From Candidatus Saccharibacteria bacterium UBA2018 (GTDB lineage: Bacteria > Patescibacteriota > Saccharimonadia > Saccharimonadales > Saccharimonadaceae), in assembly GCA_002335175.1 (NCBI GenBank), contig DDCA01000001.1, forward strand, positions 558,001 through 622,000: DNA of 64,000 bases, in the 5' to 3' direction. Of this stretch, positions 55,360 through 64,000 are shown piece after piece. Each line of letters starts with the position of its first letter. Position 1 is the first letter of the stretch. Made by a program: the position numbers and the translations under genes. A model generated the notes under the pieces. It was given only the letters and a program-made list of their open reading frames with translations, made no database searches and was not told where the DNA came from.

Positions 55360-56484
55360 ATGACAAAAACACCACAACAATCATTATTCAGCGTCATGGC
55401 GGTAGTTTTACTTGTCCTGGCGCTTGTATTGCAAACCTTTCTAGCGCCGACGGTTTCGGCTGCCCAAATTACCGACCGCAAGCTTACGCTGCAAGCTGGT
55501 GCGAGTGACGGCGGATCCAAACCAGGCGGTGTCGTTAATCACTTGTTCAACTTTACCGTTCCAACGACCGGTAACGTTGGCTCGATTAAATTTGAATATT
55601 GCACGCTTGCTGCCGGCACTTGTACGACCCCGACCGGCCTAAGCACTACGTCTGCCACGCTCGGGTCTGAGAGCGGTGCGACTGGTTTCTCAATTGTAAA
55701 CACAACCAACGGTTCCCCATATCTAACCAGGACGGCAGCTTCGATTACCGCAAGTACAGCAGTCGCTTATCAGTTATCTACAGTTACCAACCCGACAACC
55801 GAAGGTACGTTCTTCGTCCGAATTAGTACTTATGCCAGCACAAACACAACAGGCGGTACTACAGACACCGGTTCGGTTGCCGCCAGCACTGCCGAGCAGA
55901 TTATCCTGAGTGGTACCATGCCCGAGTCCTTAGTCTTCTGCGCCGGTGGCACGGTAAGCACTACCAGTAGCGTGCCTGACTGTGGCACAGCAACATCCGG
56001 AGCTATTAGCTTTAACCAGCTGTTTAGCCCAACCGACACAGCAATTGCCAGCTCCCAGATGGCCGCCAGTACCAACGCCGGATTCGGATATGTCATTAGT
56101 GTTAACGGACCAACCCTGACATCTGGTGCTAACACGGTTACCGGCATGAACTCCGCAACAACGAGCATTAAGGGTGTCAGCCAGTTTGGTCTGAACCTAA
56201 AAGCTAACACCGTCTCAGCCGCCGCAAGCTTCCCAGGCAGCAGCGCCGAAGTTGCGCCGGCCGCCAACGGTACCAACTACAAAGGCCAGGCAATTACCGG
56301 ATATGACACCGTAGACACGTTCAAATTTACCTCTGGTGACTCGGTTGCTAACAGCTCCAACGGTGGCGCCGGTGGAACAGACGCCCAGATATTCACTGTC
56401 AGTTACATCGCAAACGTCCCTGGTAGCCAACCTGCCGGTACATACACCACGACACTTACCTATATCTGCACCCCAACCTACTAG
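55360..56484 (+). CDS. secreted WxL-like surface protein, paralogue A (374 aa)
   Basis: A signal peptide (to about residue 35, TVSAA) is followed by DRKLTLQAGASDGGSKPGG and an N-terminal beta domain with two Cys (EYCTLAAGTCTTP). The C-terminal domain has FCAGG...PDCG, SQFGLNLKANT, DTFKFTSGDSV and the end GTYTTTLTYICTPTY. The ending matches the 'GTYTATLTWTL' end of WxL domains with Tyr for Trp. Cysteines could pair with help from the DsbA-like protein. It is about 70-75% similar to the next gene by eye. Confidence 0.75.
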   Translation: MTKTPQQSLFSVMAVVLLVLALVLQTFLAPTVSAAQITDRKLTLQAGASDGGSKPGGVVNHLFNFTVPTTGNVGSIKFEYCTLAAGTCTTPTGLSTTSATLGSESGATGFSIVNTTNGSPYLTRTAASITASTAVAYQLSTVTNPTTEGTFFVRISTYASTNTTGGTTDTGSVAASTAEQIILSGTMPESLVFCAGGTVSTTSSVPDCGTATSGAISFNQLFSPTDTAIASSQMAASTNAGFGYVISVNGPTLTSGANTVTGMNSATTSIKGVSQFGLNLKANTVSAAASFPGSSAEVAPAANGTNYKGQAITGYDTVDTFKFTSGDSVANSSNGGAGGTDAQIFTVSYIANVPGSQPAGTYTTTLTYICTPTY

Positions 56485-56511
56485 TAATCAGACGGACTTT
56501 TCCACAATTCG

Positions 56512-56541
56512 TTGACGCTGATTTGACGCTTATGCTACAAT
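56512..56541 (+). promoter_or_regulatory. leaderless promoter of paralogue B
   Basis: TTGACG, 18 nt, TACAAT, with the -10 ending 6 nt before the ATG at 56548. Confidence 0.65.
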
Positions 56542-56547
56542 TCACGC

Positions 56548-57657
56548 ATGAGACAAACAGTGGGGAAAATTCTAACAGGTCTATTAGTCCTTGCGCTTAG
56601 TGTTACCTTTCTGTCAAATGGTGTGGCCAATGCCGCCGAACTTACTTCTCGAAAACTCACCTTAGTTGCCGGTGCCACTGACGGTGGTTCAAAGCCCAGC
56701 GGTGTGGTTAATCATCAGTTTACGTTCACTGTTCCGACCGGCGGCAACGTCGGATCGATACGATTTGAATACTGTACAACCGCCAGCGGAACCTGTACTA
56801 CCCCGACCGGCCTGAGTACTACATCGGCGACGCTCGGATCTGAATCCGGTATTACCGGCTTTACGGTCAACAACACGACCCAAGGTGCTCCATATGTTAC
56901 CCGAACAGCAGCCAACGTTACCGCCAGCACAACAGCCGTTATTCAACTTAACTCGATTACCAACCCTTCAACCGAAGGCACGTTCTTTGTCCGAATTAAT
57001 ACCTACACCGCTGCTGCCCTTGGTGGTACGGTAACAGACACCGGTACTGTCGCCGCTAGTACGGCCGAGCAGATTATTCTGACCGGTACTATGCCTGAGT
57101 CGCTCATTTTCTGTGCCGGTGCAACGGTCAGTACGACTTCTAGCATTCCGGACTGTTCAACGGCTACTTCCGGTGCTGTCAGCTTTAACCAGCTATTCAG
57201 CCCGACCGATACCGCGGTGGCCTATTCCCAAATGGCGGCCAGTACCAATGCCGGAACCGGATACGTGATTACCGTCAACGGACCAACTATGACATCTGGA
57301 GCCAACACGATTCCGGCGATGTCGTCAGCAACAACAAGCACAAAAGGTGTCGGTCAGTTTGGTATGAACTTGAAAGCAAATACTTCGAGTGCCGCTTCGA
57401 CCTTCCCGGGTAGCAGTGCCGAAATTGCCCCGGCTTCCGACGGTGTTGATTTTAGGGGCCAAGCAACAGCAGGATACAATACGGTAGATACGTTCAAGTT
57501 CGTGAGTGGGGATACTGTTGCGAACAGTGCTAACGGTGGTGCAGGACCAACCAATTCCCAGATTTATACAGCTAGTTATATCGTCAACGTTGCTGGTAAC
57601 CAGCTAGCTGGTACATATACCTCGACATTAACGTACATTTGTACACCGACATTCTAA
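56548..57657 (+). CDS. secreted WxL-like surface protein, paralogue B (369 aa)
   Basis: It has the same architecture as the upstream paralogue: signal peptide (to about residue 29, ANAAE), RKLTLVAGATDGGSKPSG, paired Cys in EYCTTASGTCTTP, FCAGA...PDCS, GQFGMNLKANT and the end GTYTSTLTYICTPTF. Synonymous changes are spread through the gene while the protein is kept, so the duplication is old and selected. It has its own leaderless promoter, unlike paralogue A. Four nt separate it from the WxL-interacting-like gene. Confidence 0.75.
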   Translation: MRQTVGKILTGLLVLALSVTFLSNGVANAAELTSRKLTLVAGATDGGSKPSGVVNHQFTFTVPTGGNVGSIRFEYCTTASGTCTTPTGLSTTSATLGSESGITGFTVNNTTQGAPYVTRTAANVTASTTAVIQLNSITNPSTEGTFFVRINTYTAAALGGTVTDTGTVAASTAEQIILTGTMPESLIFCAGATVSTTSSIPDCSTATSGAVSFNQLFSPTDTAVAYSQMAASTNAGTGYVITVNGPTMTSGANTIPAMSSATTSTKGVGQFGMNLKANTSSAASTFPGSSAEIAPASDGVDFRGQATAGYNTVDTFKFVSGDTVANSANGGAGPTNSQIYTASYIVNVAGNQLAGTYTSTLTYICTPTF

Positions 57658-57661
57658 ACGT

Positions 57662-58663
57662 ATGACACGATTTGGCCGCACACTCGGCACGCTCCTCCTC
57701 AGTACTTTAGCCGTGTTGAGCATTATGCCCGTGTCTTCAGTTCATGCAGCAGCCCAAGGAAGCGGACAGGCATTGGAAATAGCGCCGCCCGTCCTTAACG
57801 TCAAAGCCGACCCGGGCGAAACAATTACGACTTCGATTAAACTGCGTGACGTCTCTACCAGCCCGCTGGTCGTACGTAACCAAATAAATGACTTCGTGGC
57901 GGCCGGTGAAGACGGAACGCCAAAGCTGCTACTTGAAGACAGCGACCAGAAAAGTCCTTATTCGCTAAAGGATTGGATCCAACCCCTGCCACAGTTCACC
58001 TTGAAACCTCGCCAGGTCAACGACTTAAAAGTTAGTATAAGCGTGCCTGCAAATGCTGCTCCTGGTGGTTACTATGCCGTGGTACGCTTTACGGCCAGCC
58101 CTCCAGGATTGGAAGGCAGCGGCGTGTCGCTTTCGGCTAGCCTTGGTACGCTAATTCTGCTGCGGGTTAACGGGGATATCAAAGAAGATGTCGCAATTGA
58201 AAGCTTCACTGCCAGCAAAAACGGCGAAACCAATTGGCTGTTTGAATCACCGCCCATTGAATTCATTGAACGGCTGCGCAATAATGGCAGCTCACATGAA
58301 CAGCCAACCGGCCAAGTCGTCGTGTCGGATATGTTTGGTAACAAAATTGGTGCAGTTAACGTCAACTTGAATGGAAATAATGTACTGCCCGGTAGTATTC
58401 GTAAGTTTAATCAGACACTAGACTCATCCGTAATTGGTGACCGCGTATTGTTTGGGCGTTATACGGCTGACTTGAAGATGACGTATGGTACTGATGGCCA
58501 GACTTTGACGGCCTCGACGAGCTTCTGGGTTATCCCCTACCGGCTGATTGCCTTTGCCATTGTCCTTCTCATCATTGCCTTTGTTCTTATCCGTATCGGT
58601 TTGCGGCGCTACAATGAACGTGTTATTGCTCGGTCATCCCGCTCACGCCGACGACGACGCTAG
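57662..58663 (+). CDS. WxL-interacting-protein-like membrane protein (DUF916 type)
   Basis: A signal peptide (to about residue 31, VHAAA) precedes two beta-sandwich domains (about 40-150 and 150-290). The first starts ALEIAPPVLNVKADPGETITTSIKLRDVS and has FTLKPRQVNDLKVSISVPANAAPGGYYAVVRF. This is the pattern of DUF916/WxLIP proteins, which bind both peptidoglycan and WxL domains. A C-terminal TM (about 296-318) and a very basic tail (RSSRSRRRRR) anchor it. It follows paralogue B by 4 nt and is likely co-transcribed. Confidence 0.8.
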   Translation: MTRFGRTLGTLLLSTLAVLSIMPVSSVHAAAQGSGQALEIAPPVLNVKADPGETITTSIKLRDVSTSPLVVRNQINDFVAAGEDGTPKLLLEDSDQKSPYSLKDWIQPLPQFTLKPRQVNDLKVSISVPANAAPGGYYAVVRFTASPPGLEGSGVSLSASLGTLILLRVNGDIKEDVAIESFTASKNGETNWLFESPPIEFIERLRNNGSSHEQPTGQVVVSDMFGNKIGAVNVNLNGNNVLPGSIRKFNQTLDSSVIGDRVLFGRYTADLKMTYGTDGQTLTASTSFWVIPYRLIAFAIVLLIIAFVLIRIGLRRYNERVIARSSRSRRRRR

Positions 58664-58705
58664 CACTGATCCGACCAAGGTAACGCTCATGCTATACTAC
58701 GAGAC

Positions 58706-59665
58706 ATGGCACACCTTAAACTAATCCACCATCGCCACAGCGGCCGTTTGCGCCCACATGAACATACGTCGTACTTACCACTCGCTGTGCTCCTTGCGGC
58801 CGTTGGGTTCATGCTGACCGTTTATACGTCATATGCCGCCAGTCCGGGGCCGGAATCGAGCTCAATCGGACTTACAGGCGTTGTTGAAGGCAAGCCGCCG
58901 ACTGCTGCCCCTACAATCGACAAACCAAAGAGCGGCCAGCGGTTTTCGACTACTCCCGTAAGCGTATCTGGAAGCTGTCCAAAAGATACGCTTGTTGAAG
59001 TATTTAAAAACAATATCTTTGCCGGCTCGGTACCGTGCCAAGATGATGGGTCGTATTCGCTGGATATTGACCTGCTGATCGGTAAAAACGTTCTTGTAGC
59101 TCGGGTATATGACGACCTTAACCAGGCTGGTCCTGACTCTAACAAGCCGACGGTTTTTTACGATGCCCTGGCACCACAAAGCGGTCCGTTGACCTCGCTT
59201 GATTTTGGCGGTGCACAGCTGCTACTAAACACCGATGCAGTTTTTCGCGGTGTATTCCCTAATCAAGAGCTCAGCATGCCTATTGATATCCTTGGTGGAA
59301 CGCCTCCATATGCGGTTAACATCCAGTGGGGGGATTCGTCAAACAAGGTAGTCCCTCGCAAAAATAACCTTGGTTTTACGGTTGGCCACGTTTATTCCAA
59401 CCCTGGTACCTACCAAGTGAGTATTCAGGGAAGTGATGCCAATGGCCGAGTTGCATTCCTAACGGTAGCCGCTATCGTCAATGGCCAGCCTACGGTAACG
59501 ACGTCAGACAAAGATGGTGCCGCCGTATCAAATTCCGTTTTAACGCGCCTCTTAACGCTGTGGCCGCTCTATACGAGCGTCGTTGCAATCGCTGTCAGTT
59601 TTTGGCTGGGCGAACGGCGCGAAAAACGCCTGCTGCTACGAGCTGGTCCGGTCTATCATTCGTAG
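58706..59665 (+). CDS. membrane-anchored PKD/Ig-like surface protein (319 aa)
   Basis: TGCTATACT ends 7 nt before the ATG. The protein has an N-terminal TM or signal segment (about residues 25-45), an Ig-like domain with PTIDKPKSGQRFSTTPVSVSGSCPKDTLVEVF, and a PKD-like domain (IDILGGTPPYAVNIQWGDSSNKVV, FTVGHVYSNPGTYQVSIQGSDANG) at about 195-260. It ends with a C-terminal TM (about 287-303) and tail. PKD domains usually mediate protein or glycan contacts. It fits a surface scaffold with the neighbouring proteins. Confidence 0.75.
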   Translation: MAHLKLIHHRHSGRLRPHEHTSYLPLAVLLAAVGFMLTVYTSYAASPGPESSSIGLTGVVEGKPPTAAPTIDKPKSGQRFSTTPVSVSGSCPKDTLVEVFKNNIFAGSVPCQDDGSYSLDIDLLIGKNVLVARVYDDLNQAGPDSNKPTVFYDALAPQSGPLTSLDFGGAQLLLNTDAVFRGVFPNQELSMPIDILGGTPPYAVNIQWGDSSNKVVPRKNNLGFTVGHVYSNPGTYQVSIQGSDANGRVAFLTVAAIVNGQPTVTTSDKDGAAVSNSVLTRLLTLWPLYTSVVAIAVSFWLGERREKRLLLRAGPVYHS

Positions 59666-59685
59666 TATTTATTACACCAAAAATC

Positions 59686-59714
59686 TTGCAATCACAAGCG
59701 TTATGGAGTATGCT
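59686..59714 (+). promoter_or_regulatory. promoter of the 1250-aa surface protein gene
   Basis: TTGCAA, 17 nt, TATGCT. A 60-nt A-rich leader without clear Shine-Dalgarno precedes the ATG at 59782. Confidence 0.6.
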
Positions 59715-59781
59715 TGTACCAGATAAAATTGTGTGAGAAATAAAAACAGCTTTATCTAGCCAAAAATAACAAAAGACAAAC

Positions 59782-62700
59782 ATGTCAAATGGTGTAAAAA
59801 CGATTCGTCGGCTGACGACGGTCGCCCTTGCCTTTATGGCAGTTTTGGGCGGTCTTTGGGTTCTATTGGGGCAGTTTTCTACCCCTGTTAATGCTGTTGC
59901 CGGCACAAATGAGCAAATCAATTTCCAGGGACGTCTTTTCAACGGCCAAGGTGCTGTTGTGCCCGACGGCTTTTATAACGTTGAGTTCAAGATCTACCAG
60001 GACGGTACCGGCACGGCTGTCGGCAACCCTTCAGGTACTCTGGAGTGGACCGAGAGCCACCTGAATAACGACGGCAACGGTATCCAAGTTAAAAACGGCT
60101 ATATGTCGGTCGAACTGGGTTCGGTCAATGCATTCGGTAGCCAGGTCGACTGGAACCAAAGCGTACTATGGCTCAGCATGAACATCGGTAGCACCAACGG
60201 TACTTGTGCAACGTTTGCTGCTTGTAGCCCTGATGGCGAAATGATACCGATGAAGCGGCTGTCGAGTTCGGTTTACTCCTTACAGTCGAGTAACTCAAAC
60301 AAGCTTGGTGGCCTAACGAGCGGTCAGTTCGTGCAGATGGCGCAGGGCGTACAGACCGATGCCTCGACTGCGTCGAGCATTTTCATTAACAAAACCGGCG
60401 GAAGCGGTAACCTGTTACAATTGCAGGCTTCGGGAGCCGACGTCTTCAACTTGACCAACTCAGGGGATATCCAGTTTGGCGCGGGGTCGAATCATGCGCT
60501 ATCCATTGCTACGTCTCCTGCCTCAACCGTTGGCCGTAACCTGACGATGAGCGCTGGCACCGGTGGCAGCGGAACCGGCTCTGCCGGCGGTGATTTGGTG
60601 CTACAAGGCGGTAATGCCGGCGGCACGAACGGCAACGGCGGCAACATAACAATCGATGCGGGCGCCAAAACCGGTGCCGGCACAGGAGGCATAATTAACG
60701 TTGGTGGTGCCAATGTGAGCACTGTGAATATTGGTAACACCGGTACGACTGCTTCTGTTCGAGTCGGTAACTCAACCGGTGCGGTTGCGCAGAGCATCGA
60801 TATCGGCACCAATGCTACGGCTAGCTCGTCGACTACTCTTAGCATGGGGTCTGCAATTAGCACCAGCTCGACGGCTATTAACGCTGGCACCGGCGGACTG
60901 ACGATCGGTACGGCCAATGTTGCGAATACCTTACAAATTGGTAGCACAACCTTGAACAGCGGCACTCAGACCATCAACATCGGCACCAATAACACTTCCG
61001 GTGGTACCACAAACGTCACAATTGGTTCAGGTAGTTCGGCAACAGGCGGTACAACTAATCTGCAGGCAAAAACGTCAATTGCGCTTTCGACGAATGGTAT
61101 CGCCCGGGCGACATTAGATAACGCTGGGGCAATTTACTTTGGTAATGGCGTCACAGCTGCAGCACCAAGCAACTTCACTATCAGCGGAACGGGCAGTAGC
61201 ACAACGGCGGTAGCCGGCGGTACGGTGACGGTCCAGGGCGGCAACGCAACGGTCGGCAACGCCAATGGCGGCAACCTAACTTTGTCGGGCGGAACCGGCG
61301 TTGGTACCGGCTCAAACGGACTTGTTGTAATAAGCACTCCTACCTTCTCGACCACTTCGAATGACCCGAACTGTTACACCGGCGGGGCGCTCGTTGCCAG
61401 TAGCTGTACTATCGCTGCCAGTTCGGTGAATAATTCTTCAGCCGTCTTGGCTGGCTTCAATACGTCGGGCCAGACAGCAACGCTTCCCGACCCGACAATT
61501 ACGACAGCCGGCCGTGTCGTTTATGTAACCGCCGCGAACGGATCGAGTGAGTTCACCCTTTCGGTCAACGGTGGTGGAGCCGGCAACCAGATTGCAATGC
61601 GCCAAAACACGACAGCGACGATGATTTGGAACGGCAATGACTGGACAGCCGCCGGTGCCTCAAGCTCAACTACCCTGCAAGCAGCTTACGACAATACCCT
61701 GACCAGTGCAGGTGGTGCAGAATTGTTACTTTCGAACGGCAGCAACGCCAACGGCTTGACGATTCGAGACAGCTCGACCAACCCTGTCAACGGAACATTG
61801 CTCGAAGTCCAAAACTCCTCAGCTGCTAACCTGTTCTCTGTCAATTCGAATGTGACGGAATACGCCACTAACGCTGGAGCCGAAACGGCCGGCGGCACTT
61901 CGACGACTTTCCCATCAAATACCTGGAGTGCTCTGACTGGAGGAACTGTTACCCGCTATATCACTGCCGGCAATAATGTTGCTACCGGCCAGGCCTCAGT
62001 TTCAACCGTAACGACCGGTACGGCCAATGCCGGTGTTAAGAACCAGCTTTCTGGTACATTGAGCGCCGATACGACTTACAACGTCAGCTTTACCACTCGC
62101 CTAAGCACGGGTACTTTCACCGACATGAATGTGTACTACTCAGTGGACGGGTCAGCAGCAAGCGTCTCGTGTACGACAGGTGCAACGGCAGCCACCAGCG
62201 TTTGGACTAAGGTCAACTGTACCTTCACGACGCCATCGGCAGGTATTACTTCAAGCAACGCCATCTTTATACGGCAAACAGCGGGCACCGCCCGAACATT
62301 TTACGTCGACAACTTATCCGTCACAATCGCAGCCGATTACAATTTCGCTACTGATGGTTCGGTAAACGATAACACCAACTTCGCGACAAACTGGAGCTAC
62401 AGTACTGGTACGGGAACAGGTACGGTCACCCGAAACACCAGTGATGGCTATGACGCATCAGACAGTGCGCAAGTTGCTATTTCGTCGGGAGCAGCCAACG
62501 CGGGTGTTAGAAACGCACTAAGTTCAACGCCACTACCTAGTACGTTATATCGTATGACAGTTTATGCTAAGTTATCGAGTGGTACATTTACCGACTTCAA
62601 ACTACGCTACAGTCGAGATGGCGGCACCAACTTCGTGGACTGCGTAGACTACAACACGCAGACCCTCTCTACTTCTGCATGGACGAAAGTGACCTGTTAC

Positions 62701-63534
62701 ATACAAACAGATGCAACAACAGCGACTAACCCTTATGCATACTTTGTTGAAACGACATCGAGTGCCCGTACGTTCATGGTAGATGCGTTCAGCATGACCC
62801 TCCGTAGCGCAACCACTCCGAACGTTCAGATTGGTGGTGGAGTAAATGGCGGTCCGACAACCCTGCTGACGCTCGATAAGGGAGCCAGCGCGCCCATTGC
62901 CAGCGACAACGATGCGCTGCTAGGCAGTATGTACTATGACACGACACTCGGTAAGCTGCAGTGCTACGAAGCAGACGGGTGGGGTGCTTGTGGTTCAAGC
63001 CCAGATAATATCGTTACCATTAGCCCGGAATATACCAATGCTGTAATGCATGGTACCGGTGTAGGCACCATGACTTCCGACCTCTGCTCGGACACGCTGA
63101 ATATCAATGACGGCAGTTCAAGCCAGCCAACCATCTGTGGCTCGAATGAAACCTATAACTACTACAAATGGACTTCCCCACAACCGACGTCACAGACCTA
63201 TAGCATATACGTTACGTACCAGCTGCCGAGCACCTTCAAGGAGTTTTCGTCGGGTCAGACCAGCCTAATGGGACGTACCGACAGTGCTAACTCTTCCGTT
63301 ACATATCAAATCTACCGAAGTGACAGTTCAGGTTTGATAGCATGTGGCGCAGCAATCTCAGTATCGAGTGGAGTGCAGTCTACATGGCAAACCGGCCAGG
63401 CAACAGGCTCGGCCGACCCGTCAACTTGTGGCTTTGGGCCGGGTAACAGTATCGTGTTTAAGATAAGCATGACATCCAGCAGCACCGCCAATGCCTATGT
63501 CGGCAACCTCGGCTTCACCTTCAGTAACCGCTAG
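59782..63534 (+). CDS. giant secreted surface protein (1250 aa)
   Basis: A signal peptide (to about residue 40) is followed by the CPR-type module INFQGRLFNGQGAVVPDGFYNVEFKIYQDG. A long Gly/Thr/Ser-rich beta-repeat region follows (about residues 200-520: IDIGTNAT, LTIGTANVANTLQIGS, INIGTNNTSGGTTNVTIGS), resembling phage fibre or solenoid repeats. Two similar carbohydrate-binding-like domains (about 690-850 and 855-1010; both contain TFTDxxxxYSxDG and end ARTFxVD) and a final domain with paired Cys complete it. No membrane anchor at the C terminus. A role in host-cell attachment or surface layer is plausible. Confidence 0.7.
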   Translation: MSNGVKTIRRLTTVALAFMAVLGGLWVLLGQFSTPVNAVAGTNEQINFQGRLFNGQGAVVPDGFYNVEFKIYQDGTGTAVGNPSGTLEWTESHLNNDGNGIQVKNGYMSVELGSVNAFGSQVDWNQSVLWLSMNIGSTNGTCATFAACSPDGEMIPMKRLSSSVYSLQSSNSNKLGGLTSGQFVQMAQGVQTDASTASSIFINKTGGSGNLLQLQASGADVFNLTNSGDIQFGAGSNHALSIATSPASTVGRNLTMSAGTGGSGTGSAGGDLVLQGGNAGGTNGNGGNITIDAGAKTGAGTGGIINVGGANVSTVNIGNTGTTASVRVGNSTGAVAQSIDIGTNATASSSTTLSMGSAISTSSTAINAGTGGLTIGTANVANTLQIGSTTLNSGTQTINIGTNNTSGGTTNVTIGSGSSATGGTTNLQAKTSIALSTNGIARATLDNAGAIYFGNGVTAAAPSNFTISGTGSSTTAVAGGTVTVQGGNATVGNANGGNLTLSGGTGVGTGSNGLVVISTPTFSTTSNDPNCYTGGALVASSCTIAASSVNNSSAVLAGFNTSGQTATLPDPTITTAGRVVYVTAANGSSEFTLSVNGGGAGNQIAMRQNTTATMIWNGNDWTAAGASSSTTLQAAYDNTLTSAGGAELLLSNGSNANGLTIRDSSTNPVNGTLLEVQNSSAANLFSVNSNVTEYATNAGAETAGGTSTTFPSNTWSALTGGTVTRYITAGNNVATGQASVSTVTTGTANAGVKNQLSGTLSADTTYNVSFTTRLSTGTFTDMNVYYSVDGSAASVSCTTGATAATSVWTKVNCTFTTPSAGITSSNAIFIRQTAGTARTFYVDNLSVTIAADYNFATDGSVNDNTNFATNWSYSTGTGTGTVTRNTSDGYDASDSAQVAISSGAANAGVRNALSSTPLPSTLYRMTVYAKLSSGTFTDFKLRYSRDGGTNFVDCVDYNTQTLSTSAWTKVTCYIQTDATTATNPYAYFVETTSSARTFMVDAFSMTLRSATTPNVQIGGGVNGGPTTLLTLDKGASAPIASDNDALLGSMYYDTTLGKLQCYEADGWGACGSSPDNIVTISPEYTNAVMHGTGVGTMTSDLCSDTLNINDGSSSQPTICGSNETYNYYKWTSPQPTSQTYSIYVTYQLPSTFKEFSSGQTSLMGRTDSANSSVTYQIYRSDSSGLIACGAAISVSSGVQSTWQTGQATGSADPSTCGFGPGNSIVFKISMTSSSTANAYVGNLGFTFSNR

Positions 63535-63606
63535 CCGGCCGCTTGGTGTCCCATCCCTGTTATGCTAAAATGCCAACAGTAGTAAGGCGCGGTTGAAACA
63601 GGGAGT

Positions 63607-64000
63607 ATGAGACAGACAGATAAATTCAAAAACGGACGGGTCATGGCTGTTTTATCCGTGGTACTCCAGCGGGTTGGGTTTCAGCGGGCTTATCGTATCT
63701 TACTGTCTCGCTGCAGACAGCTTTTTAATAAGTTCCTCAGCCTGAAGCTCCGCTATCGCTTCCTTATTATTGCTGGAATCTTGATGCTTGTCGAAGTGAT
63801 TTCACTGCTTCAGCCATATTTCCAAGATCATTCATATGCACTCGGCGACGGCGAAGGACTGCTTAGTGAGGCAAGTCCGGAGATGGCTGCTAAAATTACC
63901 TTTAATTCATCTTCGAAGGCCTTTGAGTTCAATACAAAACAGAATGAGCAGACGGATAGTCTTGGTGGCTATTCCTCTGCCTCGGCGACAGCCTACCAAG
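63607..64000 (+). CDS. start of a large membrane-anchored protein, cut by the window edge
   Basis: ATG 63607 has AGGGAG just upstream. The visible 131 residues have a basic cytoplasmic start (MRQTDKFKNGRVMAVLSVVL), one TM helix (about residues 55-72: FLIIAGILMLVEVISLL) and the start of an extracytoplasmic domain with AKITFNSSSKAFEFNTKQNE. The frame stays open to the end of the window. It probably continues the surface-protein locus. Family unknown. Confidence 0.65.
   Translation, partial: MRQTDKFKNGRVMAVLSVVLQRVGFQRAYRILLSRCRQLFNKFLSLKLRYRFLIIAGILMLVEVISLLQPYFQDHSYALGDGEGLLSEASPEMAAKITFNSSSKAFEFNTKQNEQTDSLGGYSSASATAYQ

Noticed and set aside
60492..60965. 157-aa minus-strand frame within the 1250-aa gene
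   Set aside because: Repetitive Pro/Val composition is the reverse-frame image of Gly/Thr/Asn repeats; no start signal.

Overview
The window looks like the chromosome of a Candidate Phyla Radiation bacterium, most likely Saccharibacteria (TM7). This is an inference from gene content: an archaeal-type AspRS of about 435 aa, giant secreted proteins with the CPR-style N-terminal 'INFQGRL' module, a compact MurC, many 30-80 aa proteins, tight overlapping operons and an absence of long biosynthetic operons. Base composition is near 50% G+C, and TGA is used as an ordinary stop, which argues against SR1/Gracilibacteria. Some actinobacterial flavour is visible: a SAM-IV-like riboswitch, DUF7218 and DUF6766-like proteins, and three G/C-ending cassettes.

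Layout. 1-2.4 kb: tilS (cut by the edge), Y-family polymerase and small genes. 2.8-11 kb: three tRNAs that all carry a CAT anticodon, each accompanied by a broken partial tRNA copy; between them lie a PadR regulator, a redox and aminotransferase operon headed by a stand-alone ATP-cone protein, an MDR oxidoreductase, a methyltransferase and an FtsB/DivIC protein. 11-24 kb: DUF proteins, an ABC-2 exporter, an MFS protein, MurC, MazG, Nudix, TrmB, TsaC, MscS and secreted proteins. 24-30.6 kb: repair and housekeeping (cysteine-free MutY, MsrA, AlkA-like glycosylase, hydrolases, AspRS). 30.7-41 kb: KefB-like antiporter, CBS protein, DsbA-like protein, CorA, DHA2 exporter, AbrB, Erm-like methylase, and metK behind a SAM riboswitch. 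41-46.8 kb: DUF4342 and LiaF-like proteins, a DpnI-like nuclease, a LysM-CHAP hydrolase, a four-microprotein operon and a second CorA.

46.8-53.2 kb is the most unusual region: an F-ATPase-like operon in the order c-like, b, delta, alpha, (51-aa gene), gamma, beta, epsilon. There is no a subunit. The protein in the c position has a signal peptide, a large extracytoplasmic domain and a c-like hairpin in which the essential proton-carrying Asp/Glu is Leu. Alpha and beta both carry Ala/Pro/Glu/Lys tails. This reads as an F1-like motor coupled to something other than proton flow. A 35-aa prepilin-like peptide lies immediately upstream on the opposite strand.

53.4-64 kb is a surface locus: a membrane-anchored repeat fibre, three secreted paralogues with a WxL-like C-terminal domain, a WxL-interacting-protein-like membrane protein, a PKD-like protein, a 1250-aa secreted protein, and the start of another large membrane-anchored protein cut by the right edge.

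A window-wide regulatory feature is the promoter -10 element (often TGCTATACT) lying only 6-8 nt before the start codon, implying leaderless mRNAs for many genes. Others have classical TTGACA-17-TATAAT promoters and strong Shine-Dalgarno sequences. All assignments come from reading motifs by eye, without database searches.
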